From Novosphingobium sp. AP12 (GTDB taxonomy: Bacteria > Pseudomonadota > Alphaproteobacteria > Sphingomonadales > Sphingomonadaceae): a DNA stretch of 51,021 nucleotides. Position numbers and translations under genes: made by a program. The stretch lies in assembly GCF_000281975.1 (NCBI RefSeq), contig NZ_AKKE01000035.1, forward strand, positions 1 to 51,021, in the 5' to 3' direction. The notes beneath the pieces were generated by a model. That model was not told the DNA's origin and ran no database searches. It was given only the letters and a program-made list of their open reading frames with translations. Positions 9,084 to 18,262 of this stretch are shown here, one piece after another; position 1 is the stretch's first letter, and every line of letters begins with the position of its first letter.

Positions 9084-10244
9084 TTGACACTAGCTCCCTA
9101 CGCTTCCGATCCCGCCCGTTCGCGCGGGCGCGAGTTTCCGACCGGCGACGGCCTCGCCCGCGGCCCTCGCAGCCCGTACCAGCGCGACCGCGACCGCATC
9201 ATCCACTCGATCGCCTTCCGCCGCCTGCGCTACAAGACCCAGGTCTTCATCGCCCCGGACGGCGACCACTACCGCGTGCGACTGACCCACAGCCTCGAAG
9301 TCGCGCAGATCGCCCGCGTCATCGCCCGCATCCTCGGGCTCGACGAGGATCTGACCGAGGCACTGGCGCTGGCGCACGACATCGGCCACCCCCCGTTCGG
9401 CCATGCCGGCGAGGACGCGCTGAACGCCGCGCTCCACAAGGCCGGCGGCTTCGACCACAACGCGCATACGCTGCGCACGCTGATGCGGGTAGACAGCCCC
9501 TATTGCGAGCACGACGGCCTCAACCTGACGTGGGAAACGCTGGAGGGGCTGGCCAAGCACAATGGCCCCGTCACCGAACCGGGCTGGGCGCTGACCGGCC
9601 TCGATGCTGCCTATCCGCTCGACCTCCACACCCACGCCTCGCTGGAGGCGCAGGTGGCGGCGCTGTCGGACGACATTGCCTACGACAACCACGACATCGA
9701 CGATGGCTTGCGCGCGGGCTTCCTCGACCTCGACGAACTGCTCGCCCACCCCTTCGTCGCGTCTCAGTGGGCCGAGGTGGAGCGCCGCTATCCCGGCGTC
9801 GATATCCAGCGCCAGCTGGCCGAACTCATCCGCAGCCAGATCGGCGTCATGGTCAACGACCTCGTCGCGCAGACCCAGGCGAACCTCGTCGGCGTAGGCA
9901 GCGTCGATGAAGTGCGCGCCGCGGGCCGGGCGCTGGTCGCGTTCTCGCCGGAAATGGCGGAGGGCGAACGCGCCTTCAAGCGCTTCATGTACGAGAAGCT
10001 CTACTACCATCCCGAGCAGATGGAGACCGCGAAGCGGGCGAGGGCGGTGCTCGCCGAACTCTATGCCGCCTACTCGCAGGAGCCGGTGCTGATGGAGGAA
10101 AGCTGGATCGACAACATGCCCCGCTTCGAGCCCGACCGCAGCCGCCACATCGCCGACTACATCGCCGGCATGACCGACCGCTTCGCCATCGCCCGCCACG
10201 CCGACATTTACGGCCGCACGCCCGAGGGCCTCAGCAATGTCTGA
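9084..10244 (+). CDS. dgt: Deoxyguanosinetriphosphate triphosphohydrolase-like protein
   Basis: An HD-domain enzyme that hydrolyses dNTPs to deoxynucleosides and triphosphate (386 residues from the start chosen). Metal-binding and family motifs are [43 protein letters not shown] with the HD pair, [17 protein letters not shown] and [13 protein letters not shown] prefer the TTG at 9084, which has GGAG nine bases upstream and yields the family's usual opening [16 protein letters not shown]. An in-frame ATG at 9030 would add 18 residues and overlap the preceding gene by 11 bp. It belongs to the shorter clade without the extra inserts of E. coli Dgt. Confidence 0.92.
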   Translation: MTLAPYASDPARSRGREFPTGDGLARGPRSPYQRDRDRIIHSIAFRRLRYKTQVFIAPDGDHYRVRLTHSLEVAQIARVIARILGLDEDLTEALALAHDIGHPPFGHAGEDALNAALHKAGGFDHNAHTLRTLMRVDSPYCEHDGLNLTWETLEGLAKHNGPVTEPGWALTGLDAAYPLDLHTHASLEAQVAALSDDIAYDNHDIDDGLRAGFLDLDELLAHPFVASQWAEVERRYPGVDIQRQLAELIRSQIGVMVNDLVAQTQANLVGVGSVDEVRAAGRALVAFSPEMAEGERAFKRFMYEKLYYHPEQMETAKRARAVLAELYAAYSQEPVLMEESWIDNMPRFEPDRSRHIADYIAGMTDRFAIARHADIYGRTPEGLSNV

Positions 10245-10256
10245 GCGCGGCTGACC

Positions 10257-10997
10257 ATGGAACAGGGGGCTGTTCGCATATGCCTGGTCGGGGCGACCGG
10301 GCTCATAGGTTCCGCGCTGATCGCCGAGGCCATCGGGCGCGATGACGTGCGCGTCATCGGTGTCGGCCGGAGCGAGGCCGTGCTGCCGCGCGGCGCGCGC
10401 ATGGAGATGCTGGTGGGCGAGCCGATCGACTGGCCGCAGCTCATCCGCGCCGCCCGCGCCGACGTGATCGTCTGCGCGCTGGGGACCACGATCAAGGCCG
10501 CCGGAAGCCCGGAGCAGTTCCGCGCCATCGACCACGATCTCGTCCGCTTCAGCGCCGAAGCCGCGCGCGAGGCGGGCATCGAGCACATGATGATGGTTTC
10601 CTCGGTCGGCGCCGACCGGATGGCCAAGAGCTTCTACCTGAGCGTCAAAGGCGAGACAGAGGACGCGCTGGGCAGGCTCGGCTTCCGGCGGCTCGACCTG
10701 CTGCGTCCGAGCCTCCTGCGCGGCGCACGCCGCGAGCGCCGCCCTCTCGAACGCGCGTGGCAGATCGCCGCCCCCCTCGTGGACCTCGTCCTGCTGAGCC
10801 GCCTGACCCGTTTCCGTTCCATCCGTGCCCGGGACGTGGCCCGCGCCATCCTCTCGCTCGCGCGGGAGCAGGCGGGGGGACGCTTCGTGCATGAACATGC
10901 CGAGCTAAGGGGCTGGGCGAGGTCTGTCAGGGCTGCCGATGCTGCGGACATGCACGAATCCGTTGAAACCACTGGCCTTCGCTTAGCCCGGCGTTGA
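10257..10997 (+). CDS. NAD(P)-binding Rossmann-fold protein (atypical SDR)
   Basis: A 246-residue protein. VRICLVGATGLIGSALIAEA (from residue 6) is the glycine-rich dinucleotide loop, followed by DVIVCALGTTIKAAGSPEQF, VSSVGADRMAKSFYLSVKGE and LRPSLLRGARRERRP, the pattern of HTATIP2/YbjT-like atypical short-chain dehydrogenases. The Y-x-x-x-K of classical SDRs appears as YLSVK. The last 30 residues are low in recognisable structure. Substrate unknown. It begins 12 bp after dgt and ends just upstream of the glycine riboswitch leader. Confidence 0.82.
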   Translation: MEQGAVRICLVGATGLIGSALIAEAIGRDDVRVIGVGRSEAVLPRGARMEMLVGEPIDWPQLIRAARADVIVCALGTTIKAAGSPEQFRAIDHDLVRFSAEAAREAGIEHMMMVSSVGADRMAKSFYLSVKGETEDALGRLGFRRLDLLRPSLLRGARRERRPLERAWQIAAPLVDLVLLSRLTRFRSIRARDVARAILSLAREQAGGRFVHEHAELRGWARSVRAADAADMHESVETTGLRLARR

Positions 10998-11035
10998 CTT
11001 GGCGAGTGCGCTGAACCAAGGCTGGGGCACTCGCT

Positions 11036-11262
11036 GACACGCGCGGGAGAGACCTTGCCGATTCGGTTCACCGGAACGGACAAGGCGCCGAAGGAGCAAC
11101 CGCCCCGGAATCTCTCAGGCAAAAGGACCGCGCGGCGTCTACAGCGATACTCTGGAAAGTGCCCCGTGCCGTAAGGTCGTGGCCGCCGACGGTGTAACCC
11201 GGTCCGTCCCATAGCGGATGACGCCGGGGAAGCTCTCAGGTTTCCGTGACAGAGGGGGCACC
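11036..11262 (+). promoter_or_regulatory. Tandem glycine riboswitch
   Basis: Two glycine aptamers in series precede gcvT. The first (about 11036-11135) has GCGGGAGAGACC, GCGCCGAAGGAGCAA and GGAATCTCTCAGGCAAAAGG. The second (about 11147-11262) has ACTCTGGAAAGTGCC, GCCGACGGTGTAACCC, GGGGAAGCTCTCAGG and TGACAGAGGGGGCA. These are the conserved cores of the family. Binding of glycine normally turns on the cleavage system. The expression platform should lie between 11256 and the start codon, where GGCACC and GGTGTGCC can pair next to the GGAG ribosome binding site at 11287; whether control is transcriptional or translational is not decided by sequence alone. Confidence 0.95.
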
Positions 11263-11297
11263 GAAATGGTGTGCCATGCTTGTTGCGGAGTCGTGTC

Positions 11298-12467
11298 TTG
11301 AGCGAATACCCTGTTTCCGATGACGAAAATGGCTCGGAGGACTTCGTCGAAGACCTCGCCCCGCTGAACCTGCCGCTCGATGCCTGGCACCGCGAGCAGG
11401 GCGGCCGCATGGTCGAATTCGCCGGCTACATGATGCCCGTCCAGTATGAAGGCATCATGGCGGAACATCTCTGGACGCGCGAGAGCGCCGGCCTGTTCGA
11501 CGTCAGCCACATGGGCCAGCTGGAGGTGAGCGGTGAGGGCGCCGCCGAGGCGCTCGAAGCGCTGCTGCCGGGCGATATTTCCGCGCTCAAGGCAGGACGC
11601 CAGCGCTATTCGCTGCTGCTCGACGAGAACGGCGGCATCCTCGACGACCTGATGGTGACCAACCGCGGCGGCGAATACTACGTGGTCGTCAACGGCGCGA
11701 CCAAGTGGGATGACATCGCCCATTTGCGCGAATACCTGCCCGACGAGATCACGCTCAACCACCTCGACGAGCACGCACTCCTCGCGCTGCAGGGCCCCAA
11801 GGCCGCCGATGCATTCAGCCGCCTCGGCCTCGAGCCCGCGTTCCCAGGCATGCCCAGGCTCGAGGAGCTCAAGTTCATGCAGTCTGCGCCATTCTTCTGG
11901 GAAGGCCGCCCGCTCGGCGTCAGCCGCTCGGGCTACACCGGCGAGGACGGCTTCGAAATCTCCGTTCGTGCAGAGGACGTCGCCGCGCTGGCGGACGCGC
12001 TGGTCGCTCAGGACGAAGTGAAGCCGATCGGCCTCGGCGCGCGCGACTCGCTGCGCCTCGAAGCGGGCCTGCCGCTCTATGGCCACGACCTCTCGCCCGA
12101 GACCGATCCGGTCGCCGCCGGACTGACCTTCGCCATCTCGAAGCGCCGCAAGGCCGAGGGAGGCTTCCTCGGTGCCGACAAGGTGCTGCCCATGTTGGCC
12201 CAAGGTACGCCTAGGTCGCGTGTAGGTCTGGTGGTCGAAGGCCGCATGGCGGCACGCGAAGGTGCCAAGGTTTTCCGCGAAGATCAGGAGGTTGGCGTCG
12301 TGACTTCTGGTGGTTTCTCACCGTCACTGCAACAACCGATCGCCATGGCCTACATTGACGCAGAATTGGCCGCGGAAGGCACTTCCCTCACCATCGAAAT
12401 GCGGGGCAAGAAGCTCGACTGCAAGGTCGTGCCGATGCCCTTCGTCCCCCATCGCTACCATCGCTGA
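11298..12467 (+). CDS. gcvT: Glycine cleavage system T protein (aminomethyltransferase)
   Basis: The T protein transfers the one-carbon unit from the H-protein-bound intermediate to tetrahydrofolate, releasing ammonia. Motifs seen include FAGYMMPVQYEGIMAEHLW, GLFDVSHMGQ, YSLLLDENGGILDDL, SRSGYTGEDGFEI, LGARDSLRLEAGLPLYGHDL and VTSGGFSPSLQQPIAMAYI. I chose the TTG at 11298 (389 residues, MSEYPVSDDENG) because GGAG sits seven bases upstream; a GTG at 11271 lies inside the riboswitch expression region. A short acidic N-terminus of about 25 residues precedes the conserved core. First gene of gcvT-gcvH-gcvPA-gcvPB. Confidence 0.95.
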   Translation: MSEYPVSDDENGSEDFVEDLAPLNLPLDAWHREQGGRMVEFAGYMMPVQYEGIMAEHLWTRESAGLFDVSHMGQLEVSGEGAAEALEALLPGDISALKAGRQRYSLLLDENGGILDDLMVTNRGGEYYVVVNGATKWDDIAHLREYLPDEITLNHLDEHALLALQGPKAADAFSRLGLEPAFPGMPRLEELKFMQSAPFFWEGRPLGVSRSGYTGEDGFEISVRAEDVAALADALVAQDEVKPIGLGARDSLRLEAGLPLYGHDLSPETDPVAAGLTFAISKRRKAEGGFLGADKVLPMLAQGTPRSRVGLVVEGRMAAREGAKVFREDQEVGVVTSGGFSPSLQQPIAMAYIDAELAAEGTSLTIEMRGKKLDCKVVPMPFVPHRYHR

Positions 12468-12477
12468 GGAACTCCCC

Positions 12478-12849
12478 ATGACCCGCTACTTTTCCGAAGA
12501 CCACGAGTGGATCGAAGTCGAAGGCGACCTCGGCACCGTCGGCATCACCGACTACGCCCAGGGCCAGCTCGGTGACATCACGTTCGTCGACCTTCCCGCT
12601 GAAGGTGCAAGCGTCGGCAAAGGGGATTCCGTGTCGGTGGTCGACTCGGTGAAGGCCGCCTCGGACGTCTACACCCCGGTTTCCGGCACGATCGCGGAAG
12701 TGAACGCCGCTCTGGCCGATGCTCCGGAACTCGTTAACACCGAAGCCGAAACCGGTGGCTGGTTGTTCCGCGTGACGCTCTCCGACACCGCCGAAATCGG
12801 CGCGCTGATGGATGAAGCCGCATACAAGAGCTACGTCGACAGCCTCTGA
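12478..12849 (+). CDS. gcvH: Glycine cleavage system H protein
   Basis: A 123-residue lipoyl carrier that shuttles the aminomethyl group between the P and T proteins. The lipoylated residue is Lys59 in [17 protein letters not shown] (family consensus ESVKAAS, here with Asp). [17 protein letters not shown] is also typical. It starts 11 bp after gcvT and is followed by a hairpin-containing spacer before gcvPA. Confidence 0.97.
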   Translation: MTRYFSEDHEWIEVEGDLGTVGITDYAQGQLGDITFVDLPAEGASVGKGDSVSVVDSVKAASDVYTPVSGTIAEVNAALADAPELVNTEAETGGWLFRVTLSDTAEIGALMDEAAYKSYVDSL

Positions 12850-12870
12850 TTGCCTTCGAGACCACTACCT

Positions 12871-12905
12871 CGCCCGTGATCCCGCAGCCCGCGGGGATGA
12901 CGGGC
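12871..12905. repeat. REP-like palindrome between gcvH and gcvPA
   Basis: CGCCCGTGATCCCGC and GCGGGGATGACGGGCG face each other around a few bases, giving a stem of about 14 pairs with small bulges and no T tract. A second GC-rich inverted pair (GGGCGGGGGCAGG and CCTGCGCCGCCCCC) follows at about 12901-12933. The form resembles repetitive extragenic palindromes; no second copy is visible in this window. Confidence 0.5.
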
Positions 12906-12964
12906 GGGGGCAGGCCAGAGCCTGCGCCGCCCCCTCCGGCGAACGAACGAGAGATTCCATCCTC

Positions 12965-14335
12965 ATGCGCTACCTTCCCCTGACCGCGGCCGACCGCACC
13001 TCCATGCTGGAGACCATCGGTGCCGCCACCGTCGATGACCTGTTCGTCGATGTGCCCACCGAGGCGCGGCTTGCCGGCCCGATCCAAGGCCTTCCCGCCC
13101 ATGCGAGCGAAATGGCTGTCGAGCGCCACATGACTACGCTGGCCGCCAAGAACGTGAGCGCGGGTTCCGCGCCGTTCTTCCTGGGTGCGGGCGCCTACCG
13201 GCACCATGTCCCCGCATCGGTCGACCACCTGATCCAGCGCGGCGAGTTCCTCACCGCCTACACGCCGTACCAGCCGGAAATCGCGCAGGGCACGCTGCAG
13301 GTCCTGTTCGAATTCCAAACCCAGGTCGCGCGTCTGTTCGGCACCGACATCGCCAACGCCTCGATGTACGACGGGTCGACCGCGTGCTGGGAAGCCATCC
13401 TGATGGCCGCGCGCGTAACCCGCAAGGGCCGTGCGGTCATGTCGGGCGGCCTGCACCCGCATTACGGCGAGGTCGTGCGCACCATGGCCAAGTTCACCAA
13501 GGACGACATTGTCTCGCTGACGCCCGAGCTGACCGCCGATCCAGACGACGCCGCGGTTATCGCCTCGATCGACGACAAGACCTCCTGCGTCGTGGTCCAG
13601 TATCCCGACGTGCTTGGCCGCATCCCCGACCTCGCCGCGATCGCAGAGGCGGCCCACGCCAAAGGCGCGCTGGTGGTGGCGGTCGTCACCGAGCCGGTGG
13701 CGCTGGGGCTGATCGAGGCGCCAGGCGCGCTGGGCGCCGACATCGTCGTGGGCGAGGGCCAGTCCCTGGGCGTCGGCCTGCAATTCGGCGGACCATATCT
13801 CGGCCTGTTCGGCTGCCGTGAAAAATTCGTGCGCCAGATGCCCGGCCGTCTCTGTGGTCAAACCGTCGATGCGGATGGCAAGCGCGGTTTCGTGCTAACT
13901 CTCTCCACCCGTGAGCAGCACATTCGCCGCGAGAAGGCGACGAGCAATATCTGTACCAATTCAGGGCTTTGTGCCTTGGCTTTCAGTATCCACCTGACCT
14001 TGCTTGGCGGCGACGGCTTGGCGAAACTGGCTGGCGTCAACCATGCGCGCGCACAAGCGACGTTCGAACGGCTGACCCGCATTCCGGGCGTCTCGCTGCT
14101 GAACACGGCCTACTTCAACGAGGCGACGCTGATCCTGCCGCGCGACGCTCGCGAGGTGGTACGTGAACTGGCGGAGAAGCGCGTCCTTGGCGGCGTTTCG
14201 CTGGGCCGCCTGTTCCCGGTTGCCGACGGGCTGCACAATGGCCTGCTGGTCGCCGCTACGGAGACCACCACCGACGAGGATATCGAGGCATTTGCCTTGG
14301 AACTGGAAGTAGTGCTGGAAGGAGCTTCGGCATGA
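12965..14335 (+). CDS. gcvPA: Glycine dehydrogenase (decarboxylating) subunit 1
   Basis: A 456-residue N-terminal half of the P protein; with subunit 2 it decarboxylates glycine using PLP and passes the aminomethyl group to lipoyl-H. Seen are the start [73 protein letters not shown] and [16 protein letters not shown]. The open frame continues upstream to 12812 but only the part from 12965 fits the family. In many bacteria P is one 950-residue chain; the split form is usual in this clade. It overlaps gcvPB by 4 bp. Confidence 0.96.
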   Translation: MRYLPLTAADRTSMLETIGAATVDDLFVDVPTEARLAGPIQGLPAHASEMAVERHMTTLAAKNVSAGSAPFFLGAGAYRHHVPASVDHLIQRGEFLTAYTPYQPEIAQGTLQVLFEFQTQVARLFGTDIANASMYDGSTACWEAILMAARVTRKGRAVMSGGLHPHYGEVVRTMAKFTKDDIVSLTPELTADPDDAAVIASIDDKTSCVVVQYPDVLGRIPDLAAIAEAAHAKGALVVAVVTEPVALGLIEAPGALGADIVVGEGQSLGVGLQFGGPYLGLFGCREKFVRQMPGRLCGQTVDADGKRGFVLTLSTREQHIRREKATSNICTNSGLCALAFSIHLTLLGGDGLAKLAGVNHARAQATFERLTRIPGVSLLNTAYFNEATLILPRDAREVVRELAEKRVLGGVSLGRLFPVADGLHNGLLVAATETTTDEDIEAFALELEVVLEGASA

Positions 14336-15933
14336 GCGCAGTGAACGCAAGCGGTTGGCGCCCCTCGATGGGTGAAGGTGCCGGCGAGGCGAAATTCGCA
14401 ACGTCCAGCGGTGATTACGGGCTGATGCTGGAAGAAGCTCTGAGCTTCGAGTTGGGCTCTGCCGATAAGTGCGGCGTGGATATCGACGACGCGGATCGCG
14501 CTCCAGTTAGTGGTCTGGGCCGGTTCCTGCGCAAGGCCGCACCGGCGCTGCCGGGCCTGACGGAGCCCGAGACGGTGCGTCACTACACGCGCCTGTCGCG
14601 GCAGAACTACGCCATCGACCTCGGGCCGTTTCCGCTAGGGTCGTGCACGATGAAGCACAACCCGCGCCTGAACGAGAAGATGGCCCGCCTTGCCGGCTTC
14701 GCGGATCTCCACCCGATGCAGCCGCAGAAGACCATCGAGGGCGCGCTCGAGGTCATCGAGCAGCTGGCCGACTGGCTGATCACGCTGACCGGCATGGCCT
14801 CGGTGGCGATGAGCCCCAAGGCAGGCGCGCACGGTGAACTGTGCGGCTTGCTGTGCATCCGTGCAGCGCTTGACGCGCGCGGCGAGGTTCGTGACGTCGT
14901 GCTGGTCCCCGAGAGCGCCCACGGCACCAACCCTGCGACGGCAGCTTTTGCCGGCTTCAAGGTCGAATCGATCCCCGCGACGCCGGCCGGCCGGGTCGAT
15001 GTCGCGGCGCTCAAGGCCAAGCTCGGCCCCAACGTGGCGGGGGTGATGATCACCAACCCCAACACCTGTGGCCTGTTCGAGCCCGACATGCGGGAGATCG
15101 CCGATGCCGTCCATGCGGCGGGCGGCTACGTGTACTGCGACGGTGCGAACTTCAACGCGATCGTCGGCAAGGTGCGCCCCGGCGATCTCGGTGTCGATGC
15201 CATGCACATCAACCTGCACAAGACCTTCTCCACGCCCCACGGCGGCGGCGGTCCCGGGGCGGGTCCGGTGGTGCTGTCCGAGGCGCTGGCGCCCTTCGCG
15301 CCGCTACCGTTCGTCACACGCGGCGATGACGGGTCGATCCACCTCGTCGAGGAGGAGAATGCCAGCGAGGGCCATGCCCAGGCATTTGGCCGCATGGTCG
15401 CCTTTCACGGTCAGATGGGCATGTTCACCCGCGCGCTGACCTACATACTCAGCCACGGCGCGGACGGCCTGCGACAGGTCGCCGAAGATGCGGTCCTCAA
15501 CGCTAACTATGTGCTGCGTTCGTGCGAGGACCTGCTGCCCGCGCCCTTCGCAGACAGCGGCCCGTGCATGCATGAGGCGCTGTTCAGTGATGCGGGGCTG
15601 GCCGACGGCTTTTCGACGCTCGACATCGCCAAGGGCCTGATCGACGAGGGATTCCATCCGATGACCGTCTATTTCCCCTTGGTGGTCAAGGGCGCGATGC
15701 TGGTCGAGCCGACCGAAACCGAGAGCAAAGCCGGCCTTGATCGCTTCATTGCATCCCTGCGCAGCCTTGCCGAGCGGGCCAAGGCCGGTGACGAGAGCCT
15801 GCACTCCGCGCCGCACTTCGCGCCGCGCCGCCGGCTTGACGAGACCCTCGCCGCGCGCAAGCCTGTGCTGGTGTGGCAGGGTGAGGCTGGCGTTCCAGGA
15901 ACGCCATCGCTGAGCGAAATCGGGGGAAGCTGA
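14332..15933 (+). CDS. gcvPB: Glycine dehydrogenase (decarboxylating) subunit 2
   Basis: A 533-residue C-terminal half of the P protein. The PLP lysine is Lys297 in [68 protein letters not shown] and [18 protein letters not shown] are family signatures. The ATG overlaps the gcvPA stop (ATGA), consistent with coupled translation of two subunits needed in equal amounts. A DUF1453 gene starts 3 bp after it. Confidence 0.97.
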   Translation: MSAVNASGWRPSMGEGAGEAKFATSSGDYGLMLEEALSFELGSADKCGVDIDDADRAPVSGLGRFLRKAAPALPGLTEPETVRHYTRLSRQNYAIDLGPFPLGSCTMKHNPRLNEKMARLAGFADLHPMQPQKTIEGALEVIEQLADWLITLTGMASVAMSPKAGAHGELCGLLCIRAALDARGEVRDVVLVPESAHGTNPATAAFAGFKVESIPATPAGRVDVAALKAKLGPNVAGVMITNPNTCGLFEPDMREIADAVHAAGGYVYCDGANFNAIVGKVRPGDLGVDAMHINLHKTFSTPHGGGGPGAGPVVLSEALAPFAPLPFVTRGDDGSIHLVEEENASEGHAQAFGRMVAFHGQMGMFTRALTYILSHGADGLRQVAEDAVLNANYVLRSCEDLLPAPFADSGPCMHEALFSDAGLADGFSTLDIAKGLIDEGFHPMTVYFPLVVKGAMLVEPTETESKAGLDRFIASLRSLAERAKAGDESLHSAPHFAPRRRLDETLAARKPVLVWQGEAGVPGTPSLSEIGGS

Positions 15934-15936
15934 GAT

Positions 15937-16461
15937 ATGGGCGGAAGTGCCGGGGCGGGCTGGACGGCTCACCTGCCGCTGCTGATCTTCGCAGGGGTCA
16001 TGGCGTGGCGCTTCCGCAATCTCCAGAAAGCCCGGCCGCTGCGGCTGCCATTGCTCTGGATCATGCCACTGATCGTGACCGCCGCGTTGTGCCTCGCCGT
16101 TGCGGCTATGCCGCCCACAGGGCCTGGCTGGCTGGTGCTGGCTACCGGTTTCGGCGTTGGCGGCGGGATTGGCATGCAGCGCTCACGGCTGATGCGCCTT
16201 CACATCGAAGGCGAGGAGGCTGAGGCGCGGATAATGCTGCGTCAGTCTCCGCTGGCGCTGGCGCTTATCCTTGCAGTCTTCGCCGCGCGCCGGATGTTGT
16301 TACCGACGGGCGCGGCTCTGCAAGACAGCCACCCATCGGCAACAGCGCTACTCATGACCGACGCCATGTTCGGGCTGGTGCTCGGGATGGCGGTTTTAAG
16401 CCGAATGGTGTTGTGGCAGCGTGCGCGGGCCATGGCGGTGGCCCACGTCTTCGACGCCTGA
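15937..16461 (+). CDS. DUF1453 family membrane protein
   Basis: A 174-residue protein with about five hydrophobic helices (HLPLLIFAGVMAW, LWIMPLIVTAALCLAVAA, WLVLATGFGVGGGIGM, LALALILAVFAARRM, LLMTDAMFGLVLGMAVL). The layout, with a short basic loop after helix 1 (RNLQKARPLRL) and GIGMQRSRLM after helix 3, fits the DUF1453/CcdC-like family of unknown function. It begins 3 bp after gcvPB and is probably read from the same transcript, although nothing ties it to glycine metabolism. Confidence 0.72.
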   Translation: MGGSAGAGWTAHLPLLIFAGVMAWRFRNLQKARPLRLPLLWIMPLIVTAALCLAVAAMPPTGPGWLVLATGFGVGGGIGMQRSRLMRLHIEGEEAEARIMLRQSPLALALILAVFAARRMLLPTGAALQDSHPSATALLMTDAMFGLVLGMAVLSRMVLWQRARAMAVAHVFDA

Positions 16462-16467
16462 CGGCGC

Positions 16468-16599
16468 TCAGTTGATCGCGTTCGATCCGGCTTGACCGAC
16501 AGACTCTATGTCGCGGCCGACGCCCTTGACGGTGTTGCAGGCCGAAGCCGAGAAAACGATTCCGCCGGCAACAAGAGCGAAAATAATCTTCTGAATCAT
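16468..16599 (-). CDS. Entericidin-like lipoprotein 1
   Basis: A 43-residue protein, MIQKIIFALVAGGIVFSASA followed by CNTVKGVGRD. It has a lipoprotein signal peptide with lipobox A-S-A-C (Cys21) and the NTVKG...DIESVG segment of the entericidin A/B family, small cell-envelope lipoproteins. Fatty acylation at Cys21 is expected. AAGGA lies 11 bases before the ATG. It is followed upstream on the same strand by a close copy, so this is a tandem duplication. Too short for many gene callers. Confidence 0.85.
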   Translation of the reverse strand: MIQKIIFALVAGGIVFSASACNTVKGVGRDIESVGQAGSNAIN

Positions 16600-16720
16600 G
16601 TGATACGCATTCCTTGGTGGTGACCTCGGTTATCTCAAGGATCGCATTGAGGAAAGCGCTCTTGCAAAGCTGCAGGCCGGCTTCGGTCGGTGGCTTGAAA
16701 CCAGCCTGCGCGCTAGCTGC

Positions 16721-16855
16721 TTACTTGTTGATTGCGTCGTCGCCGGCCTGTCCGACCGACTCGACGTCCTGTCCGGCGCCCTTGACGGTGTTGCAGGCCG
16801 AAGCCGAGAAAACGATGCCGCCGGCGACGAGGGCGAGGACTAGCTTCTTGACCAT
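16721..16855 (-). CDS. Entericidin-like lipoprotein 2
   Basis: A 44-residue paralogue of the downstream gene: MVKKLVLALVAGGIVFSASA then CNTVKGAGQDVESVGQAGDD. Residues VAGGIVFSASACNTVKG are identical in both copies. I chose the second of two in-frame ATGs (16855) because AAGGA is eight bases upstream; the first ATG (16861) is only two bases from it. Codons in the shared part are largely conserved, though this copy uses more G/C in third positions. A 121 bp spacer lies between the two genes. Confidence 0.85.
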   Translation of the reverse strand: MVKKLVLALVAGGIVFSASACNTVKGAGQDVESVGQAGDDAINK

Positions 16856-16925
16856 GTTCATGTTCCTTCTAGCGGTGCGACCCAGTTTTCCGGGTGCGCG
16901 CCCCGTGCAAACACGCACGCAAGGA

Positions 16926-17921
16926 TCAAGTTCCCTTGCTCTGAGCGGAGGGAACGGGCTCCGCTTCTTCGGTCGCGCTCTCGTCTAGGGCGGAAGTGGG
17001 GGATATGCGGCGCGACAGGAAATGCTCCCGTGACGTGATGATAAGGCCGGCGGCAACGATCACAGGCGCGCCGAGCCACGTCGTGTAGGATGGCAGGTGG
17101 TCCCAGATCGCCCAGCCGTAGAATGTCGACCAGATCAGCGCCGTGTAATCCATGACCACGACCGTCGCGACCTGTCCGAAGCGCAGCGCCGCGGTGATGA
17201 GGAACTGGGCAAGAGTACCAGTCAGCCCCACTCCTACGAGCAGTAGCCACTCATAGGCTCCGTGGGGGCGGACGTAAAACGGCAGCAGGAAGGCACTGAA
17301 CAACGATCCGTAGAATGCGAACCAGAACACACAGGCTATCGGCTCTTCGGTGCGGGCGAGATCACGGATCTGGAAGCTGACGATAGCGACGATGACGCCA
17401 GCGCCGAGACCGGCTGCAAGTCCGAGCGCGGGCACCGGAACGTCCCCGGGGCGAGTGATGACGAGGACTCCGATGAAACCCAGAAGGACTGCGGTCCAGC
17501 GCCATTTTCCGACCGTCTCGCGTAGGACGAGGGCTGTTATCAATACGGCGAACAACGGCGTCGTAAATCCCAGCGTCGTCGCTACGGGGAGCGGCAGCAG
17601 AGTGGCTGCGCCGATGTTGCAGCACAGTCCGGCGGTCCCGGTAGTCGCGCGCTTGGCGTGGCTGCTCATGCGGCGGGTTGCAAGCAGGCCCAGCTTTCCC
17701 GTCAGCAGCAGTGCCGTGACGATAATCGGAAGGCTCATCGCCTGTCGCCAGAAGACCAGTTCCGGGAGCGAGACGCCGGCCTCGCCCGAAACCTTGACGA
17801 GCATGAACATCGTCGAAAGCATTGCCATCGCCGCGACCCGCAGGGCGATGGCGAGCATGGGGCGCTCTGCACGTTCGGGTTTGGGGGAGGCCTTCACGAC
17901 TCGGGGCTTTAACTTGGCCAC
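16926..17921 (-). CDS. EamA/DMT-family transporter
   Basis: An inner-membrane protein with about ten hydrophobic helices in two EamA repeats (for example LAIALRVAAMAMLSTMFMLV near the start and ALIWSTFYGWAIWDHLPSY near the end). DMT-family exporters move metabolites such as amino acids or drugs; the substrate cannot be read. The start is uncertain: GTG at 17921 (331 residues, used here) or ATG at 17858 (310 residues). A longer frame to 18032 overlaps the divergent gene and is rejected. The tail is polar with many Glu and Ser residues. Confidence 0.8.
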   Translation of the reverse strand: MAKLKPRVVKASPKPERAERPMLAIALRVAAMAMLSTMFMLVKVSGEAGVSLPELVFWRQAMSLPIIVTALLLTGKLGLLATRRMSSHAKRATTGTAGLCCNIGAATLLPLPVATTLGFTTPLFAVLITALVLRETVGKWRWTAVLLGFIGVLVITRPGDVPVPALGLAAGLGAGVIVAIVSFQIRDLARTEEPIACVFWFAFYGSLFSAFLLPFYVRPHGAYEWLLLVGVGLTGTLAQFLITAALRFGQVATVVVMDYTALIWSTFYGWAIWDHLPSYTTWLGAPVIVAAGLIITSREHFLSRRISPTSALDESATEEAEPVPSAQSKGT

Positions 17922-17942
17922 GCTTGGAGGCAAGTGCAGTCG

Positions 17943-18149
17943 ATGGACGACTCGACACTGATCATGGCTATTTTCGGTGGCTTTGCAGCCGTGATGACCG
18001 TCGTCGCATGGCTCGGGGACCGGCGCAGACACCGCCGCGCCGACCTCGACCGGGTGGGCTTCATGCCGTGGACCGCAATGTTCTTCTGGTCACTGCTGGC
18101 GGCGGTTTTGTTGCTTGGGCTGTCGGCGAGGCAGGCGTTAGGGAGGTAA
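17943..18149 (+). CDS. Small two-helix membrane protein
   Basis: A 68-residue protein with two hydrophobic helices (LIMAIFGGFAAVMTVVAWLG and AMFFWSLLAAVLLLGLSA) joined by the basic loop DRRRHRRADLDR, which should face the cytoplasm. GGAGG lies 12 bases before the ATG; a GTG at 17934 is too close to it. Unknown family. It diverges from the EamA gene with only about 21 bp between starts, so any promoters must overlap coding sequence. Confidence 0.6.
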   Translation: MDDSTLIMAIFGGFAAVMTVVAWLGDRRRHRRADLDRVGFMPWTAMFFWSLLAAVLLLGLSARQALGR

Positions 18150-18157
18150 GGTCCGAA

Positions 18158-18180
18158 CTTGTTCGAGAATCTCGAACAAG
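18158..18180. promoter_or_regulatory. Perfect 23 bp palindrome, probable operator for yceI-like gene
   Basis: CTTGTTCGAGA, one central A, then TCTCGAACAAG: an 11 bp inverted repeat without mismatch. It lies 83 bp before the YceI-type gene and directly after the stop of the small membrane protein. No T run follows, so it is unlikely to be a terminator. The size and symmetry suit a dimeric repressor or activator, but I cannot match it to a known regulator. Confidence 0.6.
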
Positions 18181-18262
18181 CAGATCGAATTTATCCGGCT
18201 GGCCAGTGGCCGTCACGGGTGGGAACAGGCGTCAGCCCCCTCACTCCGCTGGAGAATTTCAC

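Noticed and set aside
9090..10898. 602-codon open frame on the minus strand
   Set aside because: Antisense to dgt and the Rossmann-fold gene; composition typical of a shadow frame.
18161..18177. GTTC...GAAC as a LexA-type site
   Set aside because: Alphaproteobacterial LexA sites are direct GTTC-N7-GTTC repeats; here the halves are inverted with nine bases between.
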